From the NCBI GenBank assembly GCA_014801225.1, contig JAAVEO010000015.1:1-64000 (forward strand): DNA of 64,000 nt, read 5' to 3'. The DNA comes from Bacteroides sp. (lineage in GTDB: Bacteria > Bacteroidota > Bacteroidia > Bacteroidales > Muribaculaceae). Within the stretch, counting starts at the first letter, position 1. The number at the start of each line of letters is the position of its first letter. The notes under the pieces were generated by a model, which had not been told where the DNA came from, made no database searches, and saw only the letters and a list, made by a program, of their open reading frames with translations. This document shows, in pieces, positions 1-8,287 of the stretch. The position numbers and the translations under genes were made by a program.

Positions 1-241
1 TAAGTAGCTAAGAAAAATAAATGATATGATAGATGCGAGATAATTTTGAGGCAGGTTGGCCGCGGAGAGAAGGAGCTTAGCGAGCTAAGCGACTGAACGA
101 CAAGGTCAAGATGGCCAAATTGAAAATCGACGAGTTTCCTATGAAAAATAGCAATGACGAGTCAAATTAGCCGCATATAGCATATCAAGATTGTTTCAAA
201 GCTATTTAGTCATATATCGTTTTATTTTTCTTAGCTACTTA
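1..241. repeat. Short element bounded by 21-bp perfect inverted repeats
   Basis: Bases 1-21 are the exact reverse complement of bases 221-241, and the next bases inward match partly. About 200 bases lie between the arms. They hold a 7-bp hairpin (75-81 with 84-90) and a 19-codon reading frame (111-170) with no recognised product. No transposase is present. The layout fits a miniature inverted-repeat transposable element or an invertible segment. The left edge coincides with the window start, so a target-site duplication cannot be checked. The element ends 18 bases before the yajC start codon, so it probably supplies or interrupts the yajC promoter. Confidence 0.6.
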
Positions 242-259
242 AAAATTAATTATACCAAT

Positions 260-595
260 ATGTACACACTTGACATGATGCTCCTGCAGGCGCAGAGCGG
301 CGGTGGGCTCAGCGGTATGCTGATGATCGTCGCAATGGTCGTGATCTTTTATTTCTTCATGATCCGTCCCCAGAGCAAGAAACAGAAAGAAATCAAAAAG
401 GCTCGTGAGGCTATGACCAAGGGCGACCGTGTGGTCACAGCAGGCGGTATCCATGGAAAAATCCGCAGCATTTCCGACCTCACTATTGACCTTGAGATCG
501 CTCCCGGCGTGAATATCACTGTTGACAAAGCTTCCGTATATCCTGCCGGAACGGCCACAGAGGATAAGAAAGCTGTTGAAAAAACTGAAAAATAA
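260..595 (+). CDS. yajC: Preprotein translocase subunit YajC
   Basis: YajC is a small single-pass inner-membrane protein that associates with SecDF at the SecYEG translocon. I chose the ATG at 260 (111 residues) because an upstream in-frame start would place 23 residues of unrelated sequence inside the inverted-repeat element. After a short N-terminus there is one hydrophobic segment (about residues 16-33) ending in the family motif FFMIRPQSKKQKE. A basic, then acidic, cytoplasmic domain follows, with the typical KGDRVVTAGGIHGKI stretch. It leads a run of four same-strand genes with gaps of 23-33 bases, an order common in Bacteroidales. The identification is secure. Confidence 0.95.
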   Translation: MYTLDMMLLQAQSGGGLSGMLMIVAMVVIFYFFMIRPQSKKQKEIKKAREAMTKGDRVVTAGGIHGKIRSISDLTIDLEIAPGVNITVDKASVYPAGTATEDKKAVEKTEK

Positions 596-618
596 TAATC
601 TCCCGCATATAACTGATT

Positions 619-1593
619 ATGGGCCGACGTATAAGACAATTGATTGACTGGTGGAATGGCTTCCGTCATTCCTCCCGGTTCCATGAGGCACTTGTGTTTC
701 TGGCTTTTGTCGGAATTTCGGCTCTTTTCTGGCTTATAATGGCCCTCAACGACAGTGTTCAGCGGTCGGTGGAGGTGCGTATCAATGTTACGAATGTGCC
801 TGATTCCGTCACATTCATTCAGTTTCCTCCCCAGAAAATGCACGTCTCCGTGCGTGATAAGGGCACTGCTCTGATGCGTACCGCTTTCTTCCGTACTCCT
901 GTCGTGAATATGGATTTTCAGGATTTTGCGTCTGATGGCGTGCTTCGTTTCTCCCGTGATGATATCAATGCCGCGGCAAAAAGTCTGTTCGGGGCGTCTG
1001 CCGTTGTCTCCGTCACTTCGCTTGATTCCGTAAGAGTGACTTACACCTCTCTGAAAGGTAAACGGGTTCCCGTTGTAGTTGTGGCGGATATCACAGCCTC
1101 TTCCGGTAATGTAGTGGAGGGTCGTCCGATCTCTTCGCCGTCCAATGTACTGGTTTACTCCACCCGTGAGGTACTTGACACCATTACGCGTGTTTATACC
1201 GAACGCGTCGTCCGTCGCAATCTTTCGGAATCTGTTTCTGAGGCTGTTTCGGTACGTCAGGTGGCCGGTGCAAGAATTATTCCTGCCAAGGTGGATGTGA
1301 AAATCAATGTGCAGCCTCTCGTTAATAAGGAGTCGAAAGTGGATGTGGTGGTGAAGAATGTTCCTGAGGGAATGAGTCTGCTTCTCTTCCCATCGAAGGT
1401 GACGGTAAGCTACTTCGTCCCTATGAGCCGTTTTAATGATGAGGTCTCAGGCCTTGAGGCATGGGTGGATTATGATGATATTCATCTTATAGGCACTAAG
1501 AAACTCCCTGTGCGCCTGGGGAAAACTCCCGCAGGATATCGAAATATATCACTGCGTACTGATAGTGTGGAGTATACTCTTGTTCGCAATTGA
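619..1593 (+). CDS. YbbR/CdaR-like domain protein
   Basis: This 324-residue protein has one N-terminal membrane segment (about residues 22-43, around LVFLAFVGISALFWLIMAL). An extracytoplasmic beta-rich region follows with YbbR-like repeats, for example the RINVTNVPDSVTF and VVVKNVPEGMSLLLFP stretches. In Firmicutes, YbbR (CdaR) proteins regulate the diadenylate cyclase CdaA. In Bacteroidales the gene usually sits between yajC and coaE, as here, and its role is not established. The start ATG lies 23 bases after yajC, so co-transcription is likely. The family call is good, but regulation of c-di-AMP synthesis would be an extrapolation. Confidence 0.82.
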   Translation: MGRRIRQLIDWWNGFRHSSRFHEALVFLAFVGISALFWLIMALNDSVQRSVEVRINVTNVPDSVTFIQFPPQKMHVSVRDKGTALMRTAFFRTPVVNMDFQDFASDGVLRFSRDDINAAAKSLFGASAVVSVTSLDSVRVTYTSLKGKRVPVVVVADITASSGNVVEGRPISSPSNVLVYSTREVLDTITRVYTERVVRRNLSESVSEAVSVRQVAGARIIPAKVDVKINVQPLVNKESKVDVVVKNVPEGMSLLLFPSKVTVSYFVPMSRFNDEVSGLEAWVDYDDIHLIGTKKLPVRLGKTPAGYRNISLRTDSVEYTLVRN

Positions 1594-1624
1594 TTCCCTC
1601 CGCCGCTTTATTATCCGAGTTAAG

Positions 1625-2278
1625 ATGGAAAAAGAGTTGCTTAAGTCTCTGAGTAATCATCAAGCCTCCGATGCTTGGACTCCCCGGGAAAATCTTGTGG
1701 GAATTACGGGTGGCATAGGTGCCGGTAAAAGTGTGGTGGCTCGGGTATTAAGGATTCTCGGATTTCCTGTCTATGATTGCGACATGGAAGCCAAGCACTT
1801 GATGGATAGCGATGTATCGCTCAAAGAGGAAATTGCTTTGCGATTGGGTCGCGGGTGCGTTTTCGCTGACGGTTCGCTCTGCCGGGAGGCTATAGCTGAT
1901 GTTATATTCTCCGATAATGAGGCTCGCCTTTGGCTCAATTCAAGAGTACATAAAGCTGTATATGAGGAAGTAGAGCGGTTTTCCGAAGCTAATTCCGAAA
2001 AAACGGCTTTTGTGGAATCTGCTATACTCCGTACATCCGGGCTTTGGCGTCTTTGCTCTTCCGTATGGGTGGTTACGGCTCCCGAAGATGTAAGAGTGAA
2101 GAGGGTAGAGGAGCGCAGTAAGCTTTCTCCCGAAAAAATACGTGAGCGTATAGAGAGTCAGAAGAGTGAATTCCATTTCTCCGGGCTTCTCCCTGAAGAG
2201 GCTATAGTGATGATTTCCAATGCTCCTTCCGATCCGGTTCTTGACAAACTCCTGAATAAAACCAAATCTCTCCTATAA
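1625..2278 (+). CDS. coaE: Dephospho-CoA kinase
   Basis: CoaE phosphorylates the 3'-hydroxyl of dephospho-CoA, the last step of coenzyme A synthesis, in the cytosol. I take the ATG at 1625, which lies after the ybbR stop and gives 217 residues. A Walker A motif GITGGIGAGKS occupies residues 26-36. Typical CoaE features follow: DCDMEAKHLM, the HKAVYEEV region, and a lid region with RVKRVEERS. The length is slightly above the usual ~200 because of about 25 extra N-terminal residues. The true start could therefore be a little downstream. Confidence 0.93.
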   Translation: MEKELLKSLSNHQASDAWTPRENLVGITGGIGAGKSVVARVLRILGFPVYDCDMEAKHLMDSDVSLKEEIALRLGRGCVFADGSLCREAIADVIFSDNEARLWLNSRVHKAVYEEVERFSEANSEKTAFVESAILRTSGLWRLCSSVWVVTAPEDVRVKRVEERSKLSPEKIRERIESQKSEFHFSGLLPEEAIVMISNAPSDPVLDKLLNKTKSLL

Positions 2279-2311
2279 TTGCTGTAATTACAATAATCTC
2301 AATAATAAATT

Positions 2312-2740
2312 ATGCTTCGTCAGATTCTTTCCATCACCGGCAAGCCCGGTCTTTTCAAGATAGTTTCCCACGGCAATCGCTCCCTCATCGTGGAAGACAT
2401 CACTACCAACAATCGTTTTCCTGCTTCCGCGCGCGACAAAGTCGTATCCCTCGGTGATATCGCCATGTACACTGAGTCGGAAGATCTCCCTCTCGGTGTG
2501 ATTCTCGATCGTCTTTATGCTCATAAGGAGGGTAAGGCAATCGATGTGAAGGCTCTCAAGGATAATGGAGGTCTCCGCGAGGAGTTTGCGGCTGTTGTGC
2601 CCGATTTCGACCGTGACCGCGTTCACGATTCCGATATTCGCAAGCTCTTCAGCTGGTATAATCTCCTCGTAGCTGCCGGATTTACAAAATTCGCTGAAGA
2701 TGCCGATGAGGAGGCTGCTGAAGAGACAGCCGAGGCCTGA
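2312..2740 (+). CDS. DUF5606 domain protein
   Basis: This 142-residue cytosolic protein opens with MLRQILSITGKPGLFKIVS, which is characteristic of the Bacteroidetes-specific DUF5606 family. Its function is unknown. The N-terminal half looks like a small beta-barrel (SLIVEDITTNNRF, KVVSLGDIAMY). The centre is helical with a conserved FSWYNLL motif, and the last 15 residues are an acidic Ala/Glu tail. It ends the yajC-ybbR-coaE series and is followed by a very strong palindrome. Constant linkage to coaE in this phylum suggests a housekeeping role, but none can be named. Confidence 0.85.
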   Translation: MLRQILSITGKPGLFKIVSHGNRSLIVEDITTNNRFPASARDKVVSLGDIAMYTESEDLPLGVILDRLYAHKEGKAIDVKALKDNGGLREEFAAVVPDFDRDRVHDSDIRKLFSWYNLLVAAGFTKFAEDADEEAAEETAEA

Positions 2741-2758
2741 TCTCTCTGCTGAACCGTA

Positions 2759-2820
2759 TTAGATATTTACCGCCCCTCATAACCGTGATATCACGGTTAT
2801 GAGGGGCGGTAAATATCTAA
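2759..2820. terminator. 62-bp perfect palindrome between convergent genes
   Basis: Bases 2759-2820 read identically on both strands, with the centre between 2789 and 2790 and no spacer. It lies between the stop of the DUF5606 gene and the stop of the convergent coiled-coil gene. As RNA it would fold into a ~29-bp hairpin from either strand. A short T-rich run (ATTTTTC) follows on the plus strand, so a bidirectional terminator is the simplest reading. The length and perfection exceed what termination needs. Confidence 0.7.
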
Positions 2821-2890
2821 ATCATTTTTCTAAAACTATTCCGACTCAACTTTTTCCTTACTGAAAAAGCCCGGAAAACTTATCTCTTCT

Positions 2891-4324
2891 TCAGAATTTC
2901 ATAGGATCCGTGGGTACGGTTGTGTTCCCGGTGGAATTCTCGGTAGATTTTTGAGAATTCCTGTTGGGATTGAGCTTTATTCCCTGAGTCTTTTTCTTAT
3001 TTTTCGAGTCATACCGATACGCTTTGCCCGTTTCAGAATCAATAATAATGGTAGACTCTTTGGATGGTCCGGTAATGATAGTATCCGTGGAACGCCGGGG
3101 TTTATCCCATGAATTAGGGTCATATATTGGTCGCATAAAGGGATCGATATCATCAATAATGGTATCATTATCAAAGATCAATTCAAGCCTATATGGTTCC
3201 GCCTCTTTTCCCAATCTGATAAGTTCAGTGTCAAAGATTACAATGATTCCTACAAGATATTTGAATTTATCACAAGGAATCATCTTGGTTTTCCATTTTT
3301 TTACCTTGACATCTCCGAACTTTGTTCGTAAGATTACATTTTTTAGATTTTTCAGATAGTCGGAACCGATATAGATATCTAATTCCAAGGTTTCTCCATT
3401 ATAGGCTTGACGTCGATTAATGATTGCAAACTTGTCAGAAGAGTCGTATTGCAAATCTGAAAGGATTCTCTCAAGCGCAGGGTCATAGTATTCAAAGAAA
3501 GAGAGTTCTTTATCGTCCACAACTCCCGGATTTAAACGTTCAAATTCAGTTATCCACTCTTGTGGGGATACTCTTTCTGCTTGCCTACGGGTCTCCTGTG
3601 CTTGACGCCGGGCTTCTTGAGCCTGTCTGCGAACCTCTTGGGCTTCTCTACGGGACTCTTGAGCCTGCCGTCGTGCATCCTCCGCCTGTTGGCGTGCCTC
3701 TCTCCGTGCTTGTTCTGCTTCACGCCGTGCTTCTCTCTGTGCTTGCTCTGCTTCACGCCGTGCTTGCTCTGCTTCACGCCGTGCTTGCTCTGCTTCTCTC
3801 CGCACTTGTTCTGCTTCACGCCGTGCCTCTATCCGTGCTTGCTCTGCTTCACGCCGTGCTTCCTCCGTCCATAGACGTGCTTCCTCCTGATAGGTCCAAT
3901 TATTCTGCGGTCGGGTTGAATCATCGTAATGATGAAAACTACCTGTACTGTTGCTACTCCCGTATACCATTTGGGAGTATAACTGATATTTGCTGTTGAC
4001 GCCGGTAAGCTTTCCGCCGAGATCTCGTATTCTCTGCGCTGTCTTGTCTATCTTCTTCTTGGTCTTATTATTCTGATAACCTTCCTCCTGATATCGTTGC
4101 ACCAATTCTGTAAGTTCTTCGGATGCATCGCGTATCTGTTTCTCCAGTTTATCTTTCTCCTTACTGACTTTCTTCAGTTGTTTGGTTGCCTCTGCTCTTT
4201 GCTTATCCTGTTGCTTGCGGCTCTGCTCATACGATACACTCTTACCGGCCGCTACCAACGTCATGGGAGTGGCCGACATTACCAGAGCTATCGCAGAGGC
4301 ATAAATAAGATATCGTTTTTTCAT
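2891..4324 (-). CDS. Exported protein with long charged helix of heptad repeats
   Basis: I do not recognise a named family. The start at 4324 (477 residues) places a signal peptide at the N-terminus (MKKRYLIYASAIALVMSATP, cleavage probably after VAA). Upstream in-frame codons would only add a polar extension. Residues 30-105 form a predicted coiled coil rich in Lys/Glu/Gln. Residues about 146-252 are a nearly uninterrupted repeat of the heptad ARREAEQ and its ARRQAQE variants, with matching tandem repetition in the DNA (about 3570-3880). This should form one long charged helix. The C-terminal 220 residues look like a beta-rich globular domain (ELDIYIGSDYLKN) ending in a Ser/Asn/Thr-rich tail. 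It is probably periplasmic or surface-exposed, and the repeat makes slippage likely. Confidence 0.7.
   Translation of the reverse strand: MKKRYLIYASAIALVMSATPMTLVAAGKSVSYEQSRKQQDKQRAEATKQLKKVSKEKDKLEKQIRDASEELTELVQRYQEEGYQNNKTKKKIDKTAQRIRDLGGKLTGVNSKYQLYSQMVYGSSNSTGSFHHYDDSTRPQNNWTYQEEARLWTEEARREAEQARIEARREAEQVRREAEQARREAEQARREAEQAQREARREAEQARREARQQAEDARRQAQESRREAQEVRRQAQEARRQAQETRRQAERVSPQEWITEFERLNPGVVDDKELSFFEYYDPALERILSDLQYDSSDKFAIINRRQAYNGETLELDIYIGSDYLKNLKNVILRTKFGDVKVKKWKTKMIPCDKFKYLVGIIVIFDTELIRLGKEAEPYRLELIFDNDTIIDDIDPFMRPIYDPNSWDKPRRSTDTIITGPSKESTIIIDSETGKAYRYDSKNKKKTQGIKLNPNRNSQKSTENSTGNTTVPTDPMKF
3570..3880. repeat. Degenerate 21-bp tandem repeat inside the coiled-coil gene
   Basis: The strand shown repeats TGCTTGCTCTGCTTCACGCCG and close variants about fifteen times in frame. 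Each 21-bp unit encodes one ARREAEQ-like heptad on the minus strand. Units on the 3700-3870 side are nearly identical, while those on the 3580-3690 side are more diverged. This suggests recent expansion by unequal exchange or slippage from one end. Confidence 0.75.
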
Positions 4325-4669
4325 CAGCGAAAATATTTCAAAAATCATTGGAGGGGAAGAGCCTCTTAAGCCCCTTTGAAAGTGATCAAGGGGAAAGGCT
4401 TTAACCCTATTTATTCTTTTAACGAAAATGTCTCTCGGTTGTGACACCTCCCCACCAAAAATTTTTATGAAGTCGTCTAACCTTGAAGAAAATCATTTTT
4501 AACGATTATTTTATTTTCGTAAAAAGTTTAGACGACTTATATATGAAGATTTTTTCTATCTCAAGTGTTATAGTGTATGGAGCTTGCGAATTTAGCGATG
4601 CTACAAAAGTGGCATACTTTTTGTGAGTACTCTTACGCAGAAAACATTATTACAACCCAAGATAAAATT
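4325..4669. promoter_or_regulatory. Divergent intergenic region upstream of htpG, with an 11-bp inverted repeat
   Basis: AAGTCGTCTAA at 4470-4480 is repeated in inverse orientation at 4528-4538 (TTAGACGACTT), with 47 AT-rich bases between. It lies between the coiled-coil gene (minus) and htpG (plus). It is not a CIRCE element (TTAGCACTC-N9-GAGTGCTAA). It could be a regulator's operator pair or a folded leader. A near-consensus -7 box (TACTTTTTG, 4615-4623) lies 46 bases before the htpG start. Confidence 0.4.
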
Positions 4670-6706
4670 ATGGCAACAGGTAAAATCGGGGTTACTACCG
4701 AAAACATATTCCCCGTAATTAAGAAATTTCTTTATAGCGATCATGAGATTTTCCTTCGTGAACTCGTGAGCAACGCTATTGATGCTACTCAAAAACTCAA
4801 GACTCTTTCCTCTTTCGGAGAATATAAGGGTGAACTTGGAGAAATGAATGTGAAGGTGACTGTCGATAAGGGAGCGGGCACTCTCACTGTTAGTGACCAT
4901 GGTATCGGTATGGATGCCGAGGATATCGAGAAGTATATCAACCAGATAGCTTTCTCCGGTGCTGAGGAATTCCTTAATAAATATAAGGATACAGCCAATT
5001 CCATCATCGGCCATTTTGGACTCGGTTTCTATTCGGCTTTCATGGTTTCCAAGAAGGTGGAAATCCGTTCTCTTTCGTATAAGGAAGGTGCGAAGGCCGT
5101 AGCATGGACTTGCGATGGCAGCCCTGAATTTGAAATGCATGAAATAGAGAAGGAACATCGTGGCACAGATATCATTCTTTATATAGATGATGATAACAAG
5201 GAATTCCTTGAGCAGGCCCGAATCGATACCCTTCTCAAGAAATATTGTCGTTTCCTCCCTGTACCCGTCATCAGCGGTAAGGAACAGGAATGGAAAGATG
5301 GCAAATATGTTGACACTGATCGTGACAAGGTTGTCAATGCCACCGAACCACTCTGGACCAAGAAACCCGCCGATCTCACGGATGAAGATTATCTTCGTTT
5401 CTACCATGAGCTTATGCCCGGTCAAGAGGATCCTATGTTCTGGATTCATCTCAATGTGGATTATCCCTTTACTCTTACCGGTATCCTTTATTTCCCGAAG
5501 GTGAAGAGTAATATCGATCTCCAGAAGAACCGCATACAGCTTTATTGCAATCAGGTCTATGTCACTGACCAGGTGGAGGGTGTTGTGCCTGAATTTATGA
5601 TGCTCATGCAGGGTGTGATCGATTCGCCGGATATACCTCTCAATGTAAGCCGAAGCTATCTTCAGGCTGATCAGCAGGTGAAGAAGATTTCCGGTTACAT
5701 CTCCAAGAAAGTGGCTGAGAAATTGGACAAAATGTTCCGCGATGACCGTGCCTCTTTCGAGCAGAAATGGGATGATATCAAGATCTTCATCGAATACGGC
5801 ATGCTCACAGATGAGAAATTCTATGAGGCTGCCAAGAAATTCTTCCTTCTTAAGGATACTGAGGGTAAATATTTCACCCTCGAAGAATATCGAGCCCTCA
5901 CAGAGGCTTCCCAGACTGATAAGGAGGGTACTCTCGTTTGGCTCTATACCAACGATCCTACTGCCCAGTACTCCTATATCAAGGCTGCTGCCGATAAGGG
6001 TTACAGTGTTCTCGTGATGGATGGTCAGCTTGATCCCCATGTGGTAGGTATGCTTGAGTCCAAGCTTGAGAAGACCACCTTCGTGCGTGTCGATTCCGAT
6101 ATTCCCGAGCGTCTCATTCGTAAGGATGATGACAAGGATGCAGGCCTTACTCCTCTTCAGGTTGATATCGCCACAACTCTTTTCCGTTCGCAGATTCCCT
6201 CTGTGGAGAAAGCTCAGTTTATTGTCAACCTTGAGGCTCTCGGTGTTGCTGCCGCTCCGGCTACAATCACTCAGGCTGAGTTTATGCGTCGTATGAAGGA
6301 AATGGCCGCAATGCAACCCGGCATGAGCTTCTATGGCGAGATGCCCGATAGTTACTCTCTTGTGGTAAACACTGAGCAACCCGTGGTGAAAGCGATTATT
6401 GATGATGCTACTTCCGCACTTGAAAAAGAGGTGGAGCCGCTTCGCGCCGATATTGAGATTCTCAACAATCAGATAGCAGCCGCGCGCAAAGAGGCCGCTG
6501 ACAAAAAGGAGACTGCCGACACTTCCGAACAGGAGAAAAAAGTAGGGGAGCTCCGTAGCAAGGTGGAAGATCTTATCAAAGGCTACGGTGCGGATGCTCC
6601 GAAGGTACGTCAGGTGATCGACCTTGCCCTTCTCCGAAGTCACATGCTAAAGGGTGAAGCGCTTAATGCATTCATCTCCCGCAGTGTAGACCTTCTCGAC
6701 AAATAA
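4670..6706 (+). CDS. htpG: Molecular chaperone HtpG (Hsp90)
   Basis: HtpG is the bacterial Hsp90, an ATP-dependent cytosolic chaperone that acts as a dimer on partly folded clients. I chose the ATG at 4670 because homologues begin close to GxIGVTTENIFPVIKKF. The protein then has 678 residues, typical of Bacteroidetes. The N-terminal GHKL ATPase domain shows the motifs ELVSNAIDA, DHGIGMD and GHFGLGFYSAF. Middle-domain features include PLNVSRSYLQ (the catalytic-arginine region). The C-terminal dimerisation domain is Glu/Lys-rich. A 17-bp stem terminator follows directly. Heat induction is likely but not shown by a recognised operator. Confidence 0.97.
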   Translation: MATGKIGVTTENIFPVIKKFLYSDHEIFLRELVSNAIDATQKLKTLSSFGEYKGELGEMNVKVTVDKGAGTLTVSDHGIGMDAEDIEKYINQIAFSGAEEFLNKYKDTANSIIGHFGLGFYSAFMVSKKVEIRSLSYKEGAKAVAWTCDGSPEFEMHEIEKEHRGTDIILYIDDDNKEFLEQARIDTLLKKYCRFLPVPVISGKEQEWKDGKYVDTDRDKVVNATEPLWTKKPADLTDEDYLRFYHELMPGQEDPMFWIHLNVDYPFTLTGILYFPKVKSNIDLQKNRIQLYCNQVYVTDQVEGVVPEFMMLMQGVIDSPDIPLNVSRSYLQADQQVKKISGYISKKVAEKLDKMFRDDRASFEQKWDDIKIFIEYGMLTDEKFYEAAKKFFLLKDTEGKYFTLEEYRALTEASQTDKEGTLVWLYTNDPTAQYSYIKAAADKGYSVLVMDGQLDPHVVGMLESKLEKTTFVRVDSDIPERLIRKDDDKDAGLTPLQVDIATTLFRSQIPSVEKAQFIVNLEALGVAAAPATITQAEFMRRMKEMAAMQPGMSFYGEMPDSYSLVVNTEQPVVKAIIDDATSALEKEVEPLRADIEILNNQIAAARKEAADKKETADTSEQEKKVGELRSKVEDLIKGYGADAPKVRQVIDLALLRSHMLKGEALNAFISRSVDLLDK

Positions 6707-6720
6707 TATTGAAATCCCCA

Positions 6721-6760
6721 TAAAAGAATGCGGGCGCTGTTGGGCGCCCGCATTCTTTTA
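6721..6760. terminator. Bidirectional terminator between htpG and the permease gene
   Basis: Bases 6721-6737 pair perfectly with 6744-6760 (17-bp stem, 6-base loop). The stem has a GC-rich core flanked by AAAAGAA on one side and TTCTTTTA on the other, so it can stop transcription from both convergent genes. Confidence 0.88.
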
Positions 6761-6775
6761 TTACCATAATTCTAA

Positions 6776-8020
6776 TCATTCCTCCCCCCGAATCAATTCC
6801 GCCGGCGATATTTTCCCCACAAACCGAGAAGGAAGTACCAGCACCAGATAGGTCACTACCAGCACTCCCACATTCAGAATTACAATACTTTCCCATGTCA
6901 ACTCTGCGGGTACAAAATCAATATAATAGGCTTCCGGATCTAAGGGTACAACATGATACGTATGTTGCAACCAAAGCAATCCCAACATAAGGACGTTGCC
7001 AATTGCCATTCCCGTAAGAGCAATCTTCATTGCAAGATAAATAAATATCTGTCGCAAGTTGCCGGAGGGGGTGCCGAGTGCTTTCATAAGGCCGATGAAG
7101 CGTTTTTTGTCAAGAATGATGATAAGCATACCCGACACTAATGTCACACATGCCACTGCCGTCATCAATCCTAATACCACAAGTACATTCATATCAAGCA
7201 ACGATAGCCAACGGAAATAATTCGCCCCCTGGGAGAGGACGTTATCCACACGATATACTCTGTATACCGTCCCGTCCGCTACTCCGTTTAAAAGGCGCTG
7301 CTGGAGATCCTCTGTGTAGTCGGCCACTTTCCCGAAGTCATCCGTATCTATAGTGAGAGCCACCCCCTCATCCGAATGAAGACCGGATAATCCTCGCATT
7401 AGGGAAAGCGGACCATAAACATAGAGATCATCGTATGTGTCGAAATGAGTATTGTAGATTCCGGCTATCTTCATGCGGCGCACTCTGATATCGTCACTCA
7501 TAAAATACAGATCTGTTTTATCTCCCGCTTTTAGCCCGAGTTGTCGTGAGGCTATTTCTGAGATAAGCACCTCCGGTATGCTGTCAGGGGCATCTGTACG
7601 GGGGAGTGTGCCCGCCACAAGATTCCTTTCCATGAAATTCCGCATGGCTTGGGAATCTATCCCACGCATATACACTCCCTTGAAATCACCCGGAGTCTTG
7701 ATTATGGCTGGCATAGAGATCTGAAGTCCATACTCCTTGATATATTTACAAGAGTCCAGAATCGACTTAAGGCCCGGAGTAAGAGCAACAATGTTTCCCT
7801 CGTTGCCGTCATTGGAAGCCTGCGTCACGGTAATATGGGAATTGAATCCTACCACTCTGCGTGTAATCTCATTCTTGAACCCTGTGACTATAGCCACCGA
7901 AGCAAGCATCACAGCCACTGATAAGGCCACGGCCGTAGTGGCAACCGCCATTGCAGGAGTACGTTTACGCCCGTCACCTCGTAAGGATAGTCTTCGGGCT
8001 ATGAATAAAGGATACATCAT
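6776..8020 (-). CDS. FtsX/LolC-E-type ABC transporter permease
   Basis: This 414-residue protein has the MacB/FtsX permease architecture. There is an N-terminal membrane segment (about residues 22-47, TTAVALSVAVMLASVAIV), a large extracytoplasmic domain (about 50-270), then three further segments (about 275-300, 325-350 and 378-400). The opening and the LMKALGTPSG turn resemble lipoprotein-releasing LolC/LolE subunits, which move lipoproteins from the inner membrane to LolA. No LolD-type ATPase adjoins it, so the partner must lie elsewhere. The start could also be the second Met, three bases downstream. A role in lipoprotein sorting is likely, but an efflux permease cannot be excluded. Confidence 0.8.
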   Translation of the reverse strand: MMYPLFIARRLSLRGDGRKRTPAMAVATTAVALSVAVMLASVAIVTGFKNEITRRVVGFNSHITVTQASNDGNEGNIVALTPGLKSILDSCKYIKEYGLQISMPAIIKTPGDFKGVYMRGIDSQAMRNFMERNLVAGTLPRTDAPDSIPEVLISEIASRQLGLKAGDKTDLYFMSDDIRVRRMKIAGIYNTHFDTYDDLYVYGPLSLMRGLSGLHSDEGVALTIDTDDFGKVADYTEDLQQRLLNGVADGTVYRVYRVDNVLSQGANYFRWLSLLDMNVLVVLGLMTAVACVTLVSGMLIIILDKKRFIGLMKALGTPSGNLRQIFIYLAMKIALTGMAIGNVLMLGLLWLQHTYHVVPLDPEAYYIDFVPAELTWESIVILNVGVLVVTYLVLVLPSRFVGKISPAELIRGEE

Positions 8021-8080
8021 TTTTTATATTATAGTATGTCTACCGGAAGAGGGAGCGGGAGAAAATATGTTGTATAACAT

Positions 8081-8111
8081 CCTCCGATACTCGGAGGAGT
8101 GTGCAAAAATA
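8081..8111 (-). promoter_or_regulatory. Likely promoter of the permease gene, with a hairpin in its leader
   Basis: Read on the minus strand, TATTTTTG (8111-8104) fits the Bacteroidetes -7 consensus TAnnTTTG. Just downstream of it, 8081-8087 pairs with 8091-8097 (7-bp stem, 3-base loop). That hairpin would lie near the 5' end of an ~80-base leader. Confidence 0.45.
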
Positions 8112-8149
8112 ACGAATTTTTGTTTTTGTTGAAAAAATAAAGCGGGAAA

Positions 8150-8181
8150 TTTGGTAATATGGGGCGATAGTATTAATTTTG
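8150..8181 (+). promoter_or_regulatory. Promoter of the glycine cleavage operon
   Basis: TTTG at 8150-8153, a 20-base spacer and TAATTTTG at 8174-8181 match the Bacteroidetes housekeeping promoter (TTTG -33, TAnnTTTG -7) exactly. Transcription would start near 8187, giving a ~100-base leader. That leader has two small hairpins (GGGC-GATA-GCCC, and ATGCC pairing with GGCAT at 8222-8247). I do not see the conserved core of a glycine riboswitch in it. Confidence 0.7.
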
Positions 8182-8287
8182 GGCAAGATTTGGGCGATAG
8201 CCCTGCCGACCTTATTTCTAAATGCCAAGGTGTAGCCCTCCGAGGCATATATCTTACGAAAACAAAAATCTAAACATAAAGAATAAA

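Noticed and set aside
3570-3880. CRISPR-like array
   Set aside because: The regular spacing is a 21-bp in-frame repeat encoding heptads. There are no unique spacers and no cas genes.
4441-4669. CIRCE/HrcA operator at htpG
   Set aside because: The inverted repeat present does not match TTAGCACTC-N9-GAGTGCTAA and its arms are 47 bases apart.
4601-6643. 680-codon open frame on the minus strand
   Set aside because: It is the antisense shadow of htpG, whose motifs are unmistakable on the plus strand. The antisense product has no recognisable domain.
8182-8287. Glycine riboswitch in the gcvT leader
   Set aside because: The leader has small hairpins but not the conserved tandem glycine-aptamer core.
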